The notes beneath the pieces were generated by a model, which saw nothing but the letters and a program-made list of their open reading frames with translations, searched no databases and was not told the DNA's origin. Positions 29,354 to 36,695 of a stretch of DNA of 37,000 nt are shown here, piece by piece; positions within the stretch are counted from its first letter, which is position 1; each line of letters starts with the position of its first letter. This stretch comes from JALZAI01 sp038212215 (lineage in GTDB: Bacteria > Actinomycetota > Actinomycetes > Mycobacteriales > Jatrophihabitantaceae): positions 1 through 37,000 of the forward strand of contig JBBQUT010000040.1 in assembly GCA_038212215.1 (NCBI GenBank), in the 5' to 3' direction. A program made the translations under genes and the position numbers.

Positions 29354-30139
29354 CTACTGGACTCCGGTCCGGATGATCTGCTCGAAGGCCAGGTAATCAC
29401 CGCCGAGCGCAACGGCGGGGCTCGACGAACGGTTCCAGAGCCACGCATCCAGGTCGGCAGCCGGTCCACGCACCGTGAACGACGGCTTCCCGCCGGTCAC
29501 GATGGCAAGGCACGGCTCGTCGGCGTACGTGGTGCCGGTGTTCGGGCTGGTACCGCCCCAAGTGCTGAGGCCGACCACCCACGACGCCTGCGTGTCGGTC
29601 GTCTCGACCCGGCCCACTGGCGCGGGTGGCCCGGGCGTAGCCCACGGCGGCGCGCCGTACATCCAGTCGAACACCTCCATGACTCCGTCGGTCGCAAGCT
29701 GCGCGTCGACGCCGGTCACCGAAGCGGGGACCGTGAGTTCAGCGTCCAGCCGGTGGATCAAGGCCTCGTGCGCCTGTCGGCGGCGGATGAAGCCCACGCT
29801 CTGGTCGTCGGGGAACCACGTCCACACCCGCTCGTGGTCTTCAGCGTTGGCGAGGGCATCGAGGAGGGCGCTGCCGGCGGCGCGGCACAACTCGAGCAGC
29901 GCACCGTAGTCGTGCGGGCGCTCGGGCACGCTGTCGTCGGCCGCCGCGGGATCGGTCAGGCGCTCGCGCACGACCGCTGTCCAGAACAGCTGTACCTCAC
30001 TGAGGTGCCACAGCAGGTCCGCGGCGTTCCAGTCCGGGCAGGTAGGCACCCGCGCTGCGGGATCGGCACCAGCGAGGACGTCGTGAAACCGAGTCGATTC
30101 GTGCTTAATATGGTGACCGAAGTCAAGCTCTGCTGACAT
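29354..30139 (-). CDS. Maleylpyruvate isomerase family protein (mycothiol-dependent type)
   Basis: A 261-residue protein with the DinB-like four-helix N-terminal domain of mycothiol-dependent maleylpyruvate isomerases. VPTCPDWNAADLLWHLSEVQLFW contains a His ligand; RRRQAHEALIHRLDAELT contains the E/H ligand pair. A C-terminal alpha/beta domain follows (about 175-261: TGGKPSFTVRGPAADLDAWLWNR). The family acts with mycothiol on varied small molecules; the substrate is unknown. The presence of mshA in the same window fits a mycothiol-using host. The frame is open 26 residues upstream, but the ATG at 30139 lies 7 bases after TAGCCT, giving a leaderless start. Confidence 0.82.
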   Translation of the reverse strand: MSAELDFGHHIKHESTRFHDVLAGADPAARVPTCPDWNAADLLWHLSEVQLFWTAVVRERLTDPAAADDSVPERPHDYGALLELCRAAGSALLDALANAEDHERVWTWFPDDQSVGFIRRRQAHEALIHRLDAELTVPASVTGVDAQLATDGVMEVFDWMYGAPPWATPGPPAPVGRVETTDTQASWVVGLSTWGGTSPNTGTTYADEPCLAIVTGGKPSFTVRGPAADLDAWLWNRSSSPAVALGGDYLAFEQIIRTGVQ

Positions 30140-30146
30140 AGGCCTC

Positions 30147-30152
30147 AGGCTA
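30147..30152 (-). promoter_or_regulatory. -10 element, leaderless maleylpyruvate isomerase-like gene
   Basis: TAGCCT on the minus strand with 7 bases to the ATG at 30139; the same hexamer and spacing as before the proline dehydrogenase gene. Confidence 0.45.
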
Positions 30153-30166
30153 ACGAGGACCTCTGA

Positions 30167-30172
30167 CAGGAT
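30167..30172 (+). promoter_or_regulatory. -10 element, leaderless histidine phosphatase
   Basis: CAGGAT with 6 bases to the GTG at 30179. The divergent start at 30139 is only 40 bases away, so the two promoters overlap. Confidence 0.4.
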
Positions 30173-30178
30173 TGCCCG

Positions 30179-30811
30179 GTGATCACGGTGCACCTGTTGC
30201 GGCACGGCGAGGTCCACAATCCGCAGGGCATCCTCTACGGGCGGCTACCGGGATATCACCTCTCCGAACTCGGCAAAGCCCAAGCCGTCGCTGCTGCCGA
30301 GTTCCTCGCGGCCCGCGACGTCGGCTACCTCGTCTCGTCCCCCCTCGAACGTGCCCAGGAGACCGCCCTACCGCTGGCCGCGCTGATCGGCCTGGACGCG
30401 GACACCGACCCGCGCCTCATCGAGGCCGGTAACGCATTGGAGGGACGTGCAGTCGCCGGCGGCAAGCACCTGCTCACCGACCCGCGCAACTGGCGCCACT
30501 TTCGCAACCCGCTGCGCCCGAGCTGGGGTGAGCCCTACCGGCAGATCGCCGACCGGATGCTGGCTGCGGCCGTCTCAGCCCGTGACAAAGTCGCCGGCAC
30601 CGGACGCGACGCTGTGTGTGTGAGCCACCAACTGCCCATTGTCACCGCGCGCCGTCAGGCGCAGGGCCTTCGACTGTTCCACGATCCACGCCGGCGCCAG
30701 TGCGCCCTCGGTTCGGTCACCTCGTTTGTCTTCGACGGCGACGTGGTCGTGGACGTGGGCTACACCGTGCCGTCCGCCGGCCTGCCCTCGGGACGGGGCG
30801 CGGGAGCGTAA
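30179..30811 (+). CDS. Histidine phosphatase superfamily protein (Rv0525-like)
   Basis: A 210-residue phosphatase/mutase fold. VHLLRHGEVHNPQGILYG contains the phospho-accepting His of RHGE, then YLVSSPLERAQETALPLA, RLIEAGNALEGRAV, and VCVSHQLPIVTARR with the second catalytic His. The Glu-Gly segment and lack of mutase inserts indicate a general phosphatase with unknown substrate. The GTG start is divergent from the isomerase-like gene. It precedes the cytochrome c maturation genes, the same order as Rv0525-Rv0529 in M. tuberculosis. Confidence 0.87.
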   Translation: MITVHLLRHGEVHNPQGILYGRLPGYHLSELGKAQAVAAAEFLAARDVGYLVSSPLERAQETALPLAALIGLDADTDPRLIEAGNALEGRAVAGGKHLLTDPRNWRHFRNPLRPSWGEPYRQIADRMLAAAVSARDKVAGTGRDAVCVSHQLPIVTARRQAQGLRLFHDPRRRQCALGSVTSFVFDGDVVVDVGYTVPSAGLPSGRGAGA

Positions 30812-30830
30812 TCAGCGCGCGCACGGCTCC

Positions 30831-30863
30831 GTCACAGCGCGCGAAGCGTATGTCACAGCGCGC
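30831..30863. repeat. GTCACAGCGCGC direct repeat spaced 21 bases
   Basis: Two identical 12-base copies at 30831-30842 and 30852-30863, two helical turns apart, in the 99-base gap before the resA-type gene (ATG 30911). They are possible operators of the cytochrome c maturation genes. Confidence 0.6.
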
Positions 30864-30910
30864 TGAGGCGGTGTGGTCGCGCGGAGCGACGTAACGCACA
30901 CTGGACGGCG

Positions 30911-31501
30911 ATGACGCCGCGCCACCGTGCCACCGCCGCCGCTCTCGCCTGGGCGAGTGCAGCGACGCTGATACTCGCCGCGTGCACCGGCAAGAACGCG
31001 GTCGATCAGGGCACCGGTAACTTCCGGTTCCACTCGGCCAACAGCACCGGCAGCCTCATCGCGCCTGCGCAGCGCAAACCCGCCGACAATTTCACCGCCA
31101 CGCTCCTCAGCGGCGGCACCTACCGCCTGGCGCAGGACCGCGGCAAGGTAGTCGTCGTCAACTTCTGGGCGACCTGGTGTGGTCCGTGCACGATCGAGAC
31201 CCCGCAGTTCAACAACGTCTACAACGCCTACAAGAACAAGCAGGTCACGTTCGTCGGCATCGATACCAAGGAAGGGTCCAAGGACGCCCCGAAGGCTTTC
31301 GTGAAGGACTACGGCATCGACTATCCGATCGTGTACGACGAGCAGGGGGAAACCGCTGTCCGGCTGGGCAACCTGCCGATCCAGGCCATGCCGTTCACCG
31401 TCGTCGTGGACAAGGCGCGTCGCGTCGCCGCGGCCTACTCGGGCCTGGTGACGCCGAAGGATCTTGCGCCGGTGCTGGACAAGCTGGCTGCGGAGCGATA
31501 G
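30911..31501 (+). CDS. ResA/TlpA-type thiol-disulphide oxidoreductase, lipoprotein
   Basis: A 196-residue lipoprotein. The signal peptide TAAALAWASAATLILAAC has a lipobox LAAC with Cys25 as lipid anchor. The thioredoxin domain has VVVNFWATWCGPCTIETPQF with Cys90 and Cys93, and MPFTVVVDKARRVAAAYSG with the cis-Pro. It acts outside the membrane, reducing apocytochrome c haem-site cysteines, with electrons from the CcdA protein encoded next. It is the first gene of the resA-ccdA-resB-ccsB operon. Confidence 0.92.
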   Translation: MTPRHRATAAALAWASAATLILAACTGKNAVDQGTGNFRFHSANSTGSLIAPAQRKPADNFTATLLSGGTYRLAQDRGKVVVVNFWATWCGPCTIETPQFNNVYNAYKNKQVTFVGIDTKEGSKDAPKAFVKDYGIDYPIVYDEQGETAVRLGNLPIQAMPFTVVVDKARRVAAAYSGLVTPKDLAPVLDKLAAER

Positions 31502-31504
31502 CCG

Positions 31505-32260
31505 ATGCCGAGCGCCGCGACCGGCCTCACCGACACGGTCCAGAACGGCCCGCTGCTCGTCGCGGCGGGAGTGGCCGCCCTGGTCGGGCTGATCGGTTTC
31601 CTCTCGCCGTGCGTGCTGCCACTCGTCCCCGGCTATCTTTCCTACGTCGCCGGGCTTTCCGGTGACGGCGCGAACCCCAGCCAGCGGCGCATGGCCGCGG
31701 GCGCGATGCTGTTCGTGCTTGGCTTCTCTGCCGTGTTCGTCGCGCAGGGGGTGCTTTTCGGCGCGCTCGGTGCGGCGATCCGCACGCATTCAGTGACGAT
31801 CGAACGGGTGCTCGGGACGGTGACGATCCTGCTCGGAGTCGTGTTCCTCGGCGGCATCGGCGTGCTGCAACGTGAGATCAAGTCCCACCGGCTGCCGCGC
31901 GCCGGGCTGGTGGGTGCCCCGGTACTCGGTGTCACGTTCGGGTTGGCCTGGACGCCGTGCCTCACGCCCACGTTCACCGCCGTGTACTCGATGTCCGTCG
32001 TCCAGGGGACGGCCGGGCGCGGCGCGTTCCTGACACTCTGCTACTGCCTCGGGCTTGGCATCCCGTTCGTGCTGGTGGCCCTGGGCATCGGCTGGGTTTC
32101 GCGAGTGCTCACGTTCGTCCGTCGGCACCGTCGGGTGGTGAGCGGTGTCGGCGGAGTCGTGCTCATCGGTATCGGCGTGCTGCTCGTGACCGGTGAGTGG
32201 AACCACTTGATGAATCAGCTGCTGACCAGAGTCGGTCCGGCGTCGGGCTTCGAGATATGA
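31505..32260 (+). CDS. ccdA: Cytochrome c biogenesis protein CcdA
   Basis: A 251-residue membrane protein with six hydrophobic segments. The two redox cysteines are Cys36 in GFLSPCVLPLVPGY and Cys152 in AWTPCLTPTF, in the standard Pro-Cys contexts of the family. It carries electrons from cytoplasmic thioredoxin across the membrane to ResA. The ATG lies 3 bases after the resA stop, and the stop overlaps the resB start (ATGA). Confidence 0.94.
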   Translation: MPSAATGLTDTVQNGPLLVAAGVAALVGLIGFLSPCVLPLVPGYLSYVAGLSGDGANPSQRRMAAGAMLFVLGFSAVFVAQGVLFGALGAAIRTHSVTIERVLGTVTILLGVVFLGGIGVLQREIKSHRLPRAGLVGAPVLGVTFGLAWTPCLTPTFTAVYSMSVVQGTAGRGAFLTLCYCLGLGIPFVLVALGIGWVSRVLTFVRRHRRVVSGVGGVVLIGIGVLLVTGEWNHLMNQLLTRVGPASGFEI

Positions 32261-33804
32261 GGGTGCTCCCGCGTACCGTTCGGCGCGGATGGCGGCGGCT
32301 CACCAGCATGCGGACGGCGCTGATCCTGCTGTTCCTGCTGGCGGTCGGTGCTGTGCCGGGATCGTTGCTTCCCCAGCGACCGCTCAATCCCGGGCGGACG
32401 AGCGGCTACATCCGAGCGCACGGCAGCTGGGGGCGATTCCTCGACGGCATCGGCATGTTCGACGTCTTCGGTTCGGTGTGGTTCGCCGCGATCTACCTGC
32501 TGTTGTTCGTCTCGCTGATCGGTTGCCTGATCCCACGCATCCGGCTGCACGCGCGCGCGGTCACTCGCAAGCCCTTGCCGGCGCCGCGCAACCTCGACCG
32601 GCTGCCCGAATCAGGTTCCTTCGAGACGTCCGACAACGTCGACGCCTACCTCGATTCGGCGCGCGCTGTGCTCGGCCGGCGATGGCGCGTTGTCCGCCGC
32701 GAGGACGCGTCCGGCGCGGTGACCCTGTCCGCAGAGAAGGGCTACAGCCGTGAGACCGGAAATCTGATCTTCCATGTTGCCCTGCTCGCGTCGCTGGTAC
32801 TGATCGCGATCGGCCGGTTGTACAGCTACCAGGGCAGCGAGATCGTCGTGCAGGGGCACGGCTTTTGCAATGTGGTGGCGCAGTACGACTCGTGGCAGCC
32901 GGGCCGGTTCGCCGCCGAGGGGAAGATCCGCCCGGCGCCGTTCTGCATCGACAAGTTGACGAGGTTCACCGCCGCCTACACCGATTCCGGCGAGCCGTCG
33001 AAGTTTGCGGCCGACATCGTCTACCGCCCGTCAGTCGACGACCCTTCGACGCGGGCGCGGATCACGGTGAATCATCCGTTGCGGTTGCAGGGTGATCGGG
33101 TCTATCTCATCGGGCACGGCTTCGCGCCGCGCGTAACTATCCGTATGCCGGACGGCACAGTGCGTCACGACACCGAACCGTTCGTACCGCAGGACGCGGC
33201 GACGCTGCAATCCGAGGGTGCGTTCAAGCTGCAGGGCAAGCCCGGCGCGAAGCAGGACGTCGGCGTGGCGGCGACTTTCTCACCGACGCCGGTGCCGCAG
33301 AGCGCGCAGACGTTTACCTCCGCCTCGCCGCAGGTGCGCAATCCGATCCTCGGCATCGCCATCTATCTCGGCGATTTGAATTACCAAGGTCTGCCGCAGT
33401 CGGTGTACTCGCTCGACACGTCCAAGATGAAGCTCAGCGGTGCGGCGAATTTGCGCGTCGGACAGAAGAAAACGCTGTCCAATGGCGTCTCGGTCACCTT
33501 CGACGGCTGGGTGCCGTGGGCCAGCCTGCAGGTCTCGCACGACCCGGCGCAGGGGTTCCTATTGTGGTCGGCGTTGGCGATGGTGGTCGGTCTGCTCGGA
33601 TCGCTCGGGGTCCGACGGCGTCGGCTGTGGTTGCGCGTGACCCCTGCCGGTGACAGCAGCGACGCGCCGCATACCGTGGTGTCTGTCGGTGGGCTCGCGC
33701 GCAGCGACTCGGGCAACTTCAGCACAGAATTCGCTGCGCTGTTCGAACGGTTGCGATCAGTAGGCCGACCAGCCCGTGCAGCGGTATTGACCGGAACGGA
33801 GTGA
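32257..33804 (+). CDS. resB: Cytochrome c biogenesis protein ResB (Ccs1)
   Basis: A 515-residue membrane protein. The N-terminal helices begin near residue 17 with MRTALILLFLLAVGAVPGSLLPQ, and VWFAAIYLLLFVSLIGCLIPR and IFHVALLASLVLIAIGRLY follow. A large extracytoplasmic domain (about 200-440) is next, then a final helix (LLWSALAMVVGLLGSL). SLIGCLIPRIRLH and GNLIFHVALL (His likely in haem handling) are standard. ResB and CcsB together carry haem and attach it to apocytochrome c on the outer face. The ATG overlaps the ccdA stop; the frame is open upstream, within ccdA. Confidence 0.94.
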   Translation: MRVLPRTVRRGWRRLTSMRTALILLFLLAVGAVPGSLLPQRPLNPGRTSGYIRAHGSWGRFLDGIGMFDVFGSVWFAAIYLLLFVSLIGCLIPRIRLHARAVTRKPLPAPRNLDRLPESGSFETSDNVDAYLDSARAVLGRRWRVVRREDASGAVTLSAEKGYSRETGNLIFHVALLASLVLIAIGRLYSYQGSEIVVQGHGFCNVVAQYDSWQPGRFAAEGKIRPAPFCIDKLTRFTAAYTDSGEPSKFAADIVYRPSVDDPSTRARITVNHPLRLQGDRVYLIGHGFAPRVTIRMPDGTVRHDTEPFVPQDAATLQSEGAFKLQGKPGAKQDVGVAATFSPTPVPQSAQTFTSASPQVRNPILGIAIYLGDLNYQGLPQSVYSLDTSKMKLSGAANLRVGQKKTLSNGVSVTFDGWVPWASLQVSHDPAQGFLLWSALAMVVGLLGSLGVRRRRLWLRVTPAGDSSDAPHTVVSVGGLARSDSGNFSTEFAALFERLRSVGRPARAAVLTGTE

Positions 33805-33806
33805 CG

Positions 33807-34781
33807 ATGGCGGGGATCGACGGTTCGGCGGCGCACCTTTCCGACACGGTATTCACGACAGCGATTGCGGTGTACGCGCTGGCGATGGTGAGCTACGTCG
33901 CCGAGTATGCCTTCGGTCGTCGCGGACGGGTGGCTGCCACCGCAGCGGTTCGGGAACTGGTAACTGTCGGCAGTCCGCGCACGGACGCGACCACCGCCTC
34001 GCCGCCGGCGCGCGGTGGGGCCGAGCGCCTCGGCCGGTTCGCCGTCGCGCTGACTGTGCTCGGTGTCGCGTTGCACGCGCTGTCGATCGCGATCCGCGGC
34101 ATCGCCGTGGACGCGGTGCCGTGGAGCAACATGTACGAGTTCGCCTCCGTCGCCGGCCTGGTCGGAGTGCTTGCCTTCCTGGGCGTGCTCTGGAAGGCAC
34201 CCACGATCAGACACCTGGGCGGCTTCGTGCTGTTGCCCGTGATTCTGATGATGTTCCTGGCCGGGACGGTGCTGTACTCGAAGGCGCAGCCGCTCGTGCC
34301 GGCGCTGCAGTCGTACTGGCTCGGCATTCACGTGACGCTCGTGTCGATCGCAGAGGGCGCGCTGATGACCAGCGCCGTGCTGACCGTGCTCTTCCTCGTC
34401 AAGCACCGCGCCGACAAGCATCCCGGCAGCACCGGCGCATTCAGTAATCTCGCGACGCGGCTGCCTGCCGCCGAAACGCTCGATAAGGTGGCGTACCGCA
34501 TTGTCGCTTTCGCTTTTCCGCTCTACACCGTCGCGATCATCTGCGGCGCGATCTGGGCGGAAGCGGCATGGGGACGTTACTGGGGCTGGGATCCGAAAGA
34601 GACCTGGGCGTTCGTCGTATGGGTGATCTACGCCTGCTATCTGCACGCGCGTGCCACCGCCGGCTGGAAGGGACGCGCCGCCGCCTGGGTCAACCTCGCC
34701 GGTTTCTTCGCGATCACGTTTAATTTCCTGATCGTGAACATCGTGGTGTCTGGCCTGCACTCCTACGCGGGGCTTTCCTGA
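33807..34781 (+). CDS. ccsB: Cytochrome c biogenesis protein CcsB/CcsA (haem handling)
   Basis: A 324-residue polytopic protein (about eight helices) with the haem-binding WWD-type motif AWGRYWGWDPKETWAFVVW and flanking conserved histidines (LGIHVTLVSIAEGA and YACYLHARAT). SNMYEFASVAG is the conserved substrate loop. With ResB it forms the System II haem lyase. The GTG at 33801 overlaps the resB stop as GTGA; the ATG at 33807 is preceded by GGAG 5 bases away. Both are possible. It is the last gene of the operon. Confidence 0.94.
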   Translation: MAGIDGSAAHLSDTVFTTAIAVYALAMVSYVAEYAFGRRGRVAATAAVRELVTVGSPRTDATTASPPARGGAERLGRFAVALTVLGVALHALSIAIRGIAVDAVPWSNMYEFASVAGLVGVLAFLGVLWKAPTIRHLGGFVLLPVILMMFLAGTVLYSKAQPLVPALQSYWLGIHVTLVSIAEGALMTSAVLTVLFLVKHRADKHPGSTGAFSNLATRLPAAETLDKVAYRIVAFAFPLYTVAIICGAIWAEAAWGRYWGWDPKETWAFVVWVIYACYLHARATAGWKGRAAAWVNLAGFFAITFNFLIVNIVVSGLHSYAGLS

Positions 34782-34837
34782 GCGGTCTGAACGGCGTCAG
34801 GCGCGGCCGCCTGGCGCGCAGTAACCCGCCGCAGCCG

Positions 34838-35116
34838 TTGCCATCGGCCGGTCGTGCAGAGCGTGCGCGGATCGTGCTGTCGGTCGCCGACGGTGCCGGG
34901 ACATCGGTGACCGCTCGCGCTGTGGGTGTGTCTCGTCCGACCGTGATCAAGTGGCGTTATCGTTTTGCCGCGCAGGGGATCGACGGTTGGGACGACGAGG
35001 CGCGCAGCGGCCGACCGAAGACGGTCGAGGACGCGGCGATCATTGCCGCCACCCTCGTGACGCCGCCGCAATCGCTGGCGGTGACGCGCACCCTCCCCTC
35101 GGGTGATCACCACTAA
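34838..35116 (+). pseudogene. IS630-family transposase, N-terminal remnant
   Basis: About 92 residues from a TTG start: ERARIVLSVADGAGTSVTARAVGVSRPTVIKWRYRFAAQGIDGWDDEARSGRPKTVEDAAIIAATLVTPPQ. This is the helix-turn-helix and linker of IS630/Tc1-like transposases (S-R-P-T-V-I-K-W and R-S-G-R-P). In intact copies this is followed by the HWSSRLLA segment and the DDE catalytic domain; here the frame ends 20 residues later and nothing of the DDE domain follows. The upstream side also lacks the usual start. It marks a decayed insertion just after the ccsB stop and the start of an accessory region. Confidence 0.8.
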
Positions 35117-35598
35117 GCCGCCGGACAGTACCAGTAACTCCTGAGATATTGACGCCGCCGACCATTGCTAGGCGCCCCGCTGTCCAGCGGACAAATCGCT
35201 TGGAAAAGCGATAGGCTGTTTCCCGTCAAAATTCACCTGAAGAAGCCGATCGGGCCGAGCCAAGTGTGACCCGTCGGGTAAATTCAATTCCCAATTCTTC
35301 AGATCCGAACCCGCGTCCTTCGTCGCTGTCGAACTGGTTCAAGGCGTTGTGGGCCCCGAATGTGCTCGGGCACAATCCGCGCCTTGCCCTACCCGGGCCG
35401 ACTCGACCGGGTAGTTGGTACCTCAGGTTCCTGACTTTCCGCACAATCGACGCGATATGCGGATAATGCGTCCGCAGAGCCCGACTTTGTCAATATAACG
35501 GGAAAGATGTCGGCGATTGCGAAGGCAGGAAACTCCCGCTACGTTGAGCGCTCCGCGGGCCGCACCGGGTGGCAAGCGACTCCATATCAAGGAGACTC
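35117..35598. other. Intergenic, hairpin-rich, AT-richer stretch
   Basis: 482 bases between the transposase remnant and the exported protein. Several perfect hairpins lie at 35177-35190, 35195-35212, 35361-35374, 35389-35414 and 35423-35434. A 66-codon open frame (35266-35466) has codon use unlike its neighbours and no recognisable domain, so I do not call it. The base composition is visibly lower in GC than the rest of the window. Confidence 0.6.
35177..35434 (+). ncRNA. Candidate structured RNA (several perfect hairpins)
   Basis: CCGCT-GTCC-AGCGG (35177-35190), ATCGCTT-GGAA-AAGCGAT with a GNRA-type loop (35195-35212), TGTGC-TCGG-GCACA (35361-35374), CTACCCGG-N10-CCGGGTAG (35389-35414) and TCAGG-TT-CCTGA (35423-35434). 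It resembles no riboswitch or small RNA that I know. The strand is inferred from the exported-protein gene downstream. Confidence 0.3.
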
Positions 35599-36108
35599 AT
35601 GCGACGACTCGCGTCAAGGTTCATAGTCTTGTCTCTGCTCGCCTCGTCGGCCGTCGCGGCCAGCGCTGCGGTCTCGGCACCGGCCCTCGCGGGGTGCGCG
35701 CCGGACGCCGCCTACTCGGTGACGAATGCCGTCTACAACCACAAAGACATGGTTTCGTACTCGAGCGCCCCCGGCGGACACACCCTCAGCATCACGATCA
35801 CCGCCGGGCTCTCGGTCACGGCCACGTTCAGTGGAGCTCTCCAAACCGAGGAAAGCATCATCATCGCTTCGGCAAAGGAAACCTGGGGGTTGTCCTTCGC
35901 GCTGACACTGAGCGCGAGCATCGCCTACTCCGACTCGTGGACGGTGCCCAGTACTTGGGCGCATGGCCAGCTGCACGCCGGCGCGGACCGCAAGTCGTTC
36001 CACTGGAGCTATGGCCACTTTGCCCCGACCTGTTCGTGGGTCGTCGTGCGCAGCGGCACGTCAATCGCGCCGTACCACGTGCCAGCCTTCTGGTCTGTGA
36101 AGGCATAG
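35599..36108 (+). CDS. Secreted protein of unknown function
   Basis: A 169-residue protein with a Sec signal peptide (MRRLASRFIVLSLLASSAVAASA, probable cleavage near ALAG-C at 31-33). The mature part has Cys33 and a second Cys in the last 30 residues (PTCSW), likely one disulphide. Two stretches of alternating polar and hydrophobic residues, SITITAGLSVTATFSGALQT and WGLSFALTLSASIAYSDSW, flank a short centre, ESIIIASAKET; this looks like amphipathic beta-hairpins. The ATG has an ideal ribosome binding site (AAGGAGA). I do not recognise the family. It is followed 28 bases later by a putative lipoprotein gene. Confidence 0.7.
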   Translation: MRRLASRFIVLSLLASSAVAASAAVSAPALAGCAPDAAYSVTNAVYNHKDMVSYSSAPGGHTLSITITAGLSVTATFSGALQTEESIIIASAKETWGLSFALTLSASIAYSDSWTVPSTWAHGQLHAGADRKSFHWSYGHFAPTCSWVVVRSGTSIAPYHVPAFWSVKA

Positions 36109-36136
36109 TCCGATCAGCCGTCGCACCGCCGTCGCC

Positions 36137-36541
36137 GTGGTCAGCATTCTGGTGCTGGCCACGGCAGCCGGCTGTTCCAGTTCTGCTACCGGGCACTCGG
36201 CCGCATCGCGCACGCCCAACTCGCCCGCCCAGCTGCTGCCGTCGCGGACCGCGGCTTCGCCAATCGGTACGGTCATCGCGGCTCGGCACGGGACGGGGCC
36301 AGCGACCGTTGCCCTAACCCTGCCGAGCAGCGACTCGCGATTGACGCTGCGGTTGGCGTGCGACGGCGATTCGGTCGCGGACCTGATCAACGCGTCCGGG
36401 ACGGCTGAGCTGCACGTGAGCGAGTGCCCGTCGCTTGGCGTCCTGTACGACTCGGCGTTCAAGCCGACCGCGGCCGACCGGACCATTCGTGTCGCGCTCG
36501 CACCGACCACGCAGTGGTCGCTTATCGTCTGGGCAGGCTGA
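36137..36541 (+). CDS. Putative lipoprotein, function unknown
   Basis: 134 residues from GTG. SILVLATAAGC is a lipobox-like segment with Cys13, followed by a Ser/Thr/Ala/Pro linker and a beta-rich domain with two further Cys (LACDGDSV and SECPSLGV), perhaps a disulphide. The in-frame codons just before the GTG encode ISRRTAVAV, which would make a better signal-peptide n-region, so the true start may be a rare codon upstream. It follows the secreted protein gene by 28 bases, so the two are likely co-transcribed. Confidence 0.55.
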   Translation: MVSILVLATAAGCSSSATGHSAASRTPNSPAQLLPSRTAASPIGTVIAARHGTGPATVALTLPSSDSRLTLRLACDGDSVADLINASGTAELHVSECPSLGVLYDSAFKPTAADRTIRVALAPTTQWSLIVWAG

Positions 36542-36695
36542 CGCGCCACTCTGCCGGCGGTGATCACCCGGTCCCGGCGGCGGCTGGGCGCCGGCGGCCG
36601 GCGGCGGCCCGCAGCGAGAGCCGACCCTGCCCGCAGAACAAGCTAGTTCAGCAGCTGCGAGGCATTTGATCCGACTGACCGGTCGGTACGTAGGT

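Noticed and set aside
35266..35466. 66-codon open frame starting with GTG
   Set aside because: Codon use with many A/T third positions, no ribosome binding site, no domain and several hairpins inside; more likely noncoding.
35542..35547. CGTTGA before the secreted protein gene as a BldN-type -10
   Set aside because: The bases 16 upstream read CGAAGG, not CGTAAC; one half of the promoter is missing.
36542..36695. GC-rich inverted repeats as a terminator between the lipoprotein and HNH genes
   Set aside because: Stems are short and there is no T-run on either strand; I could not support a terminator.
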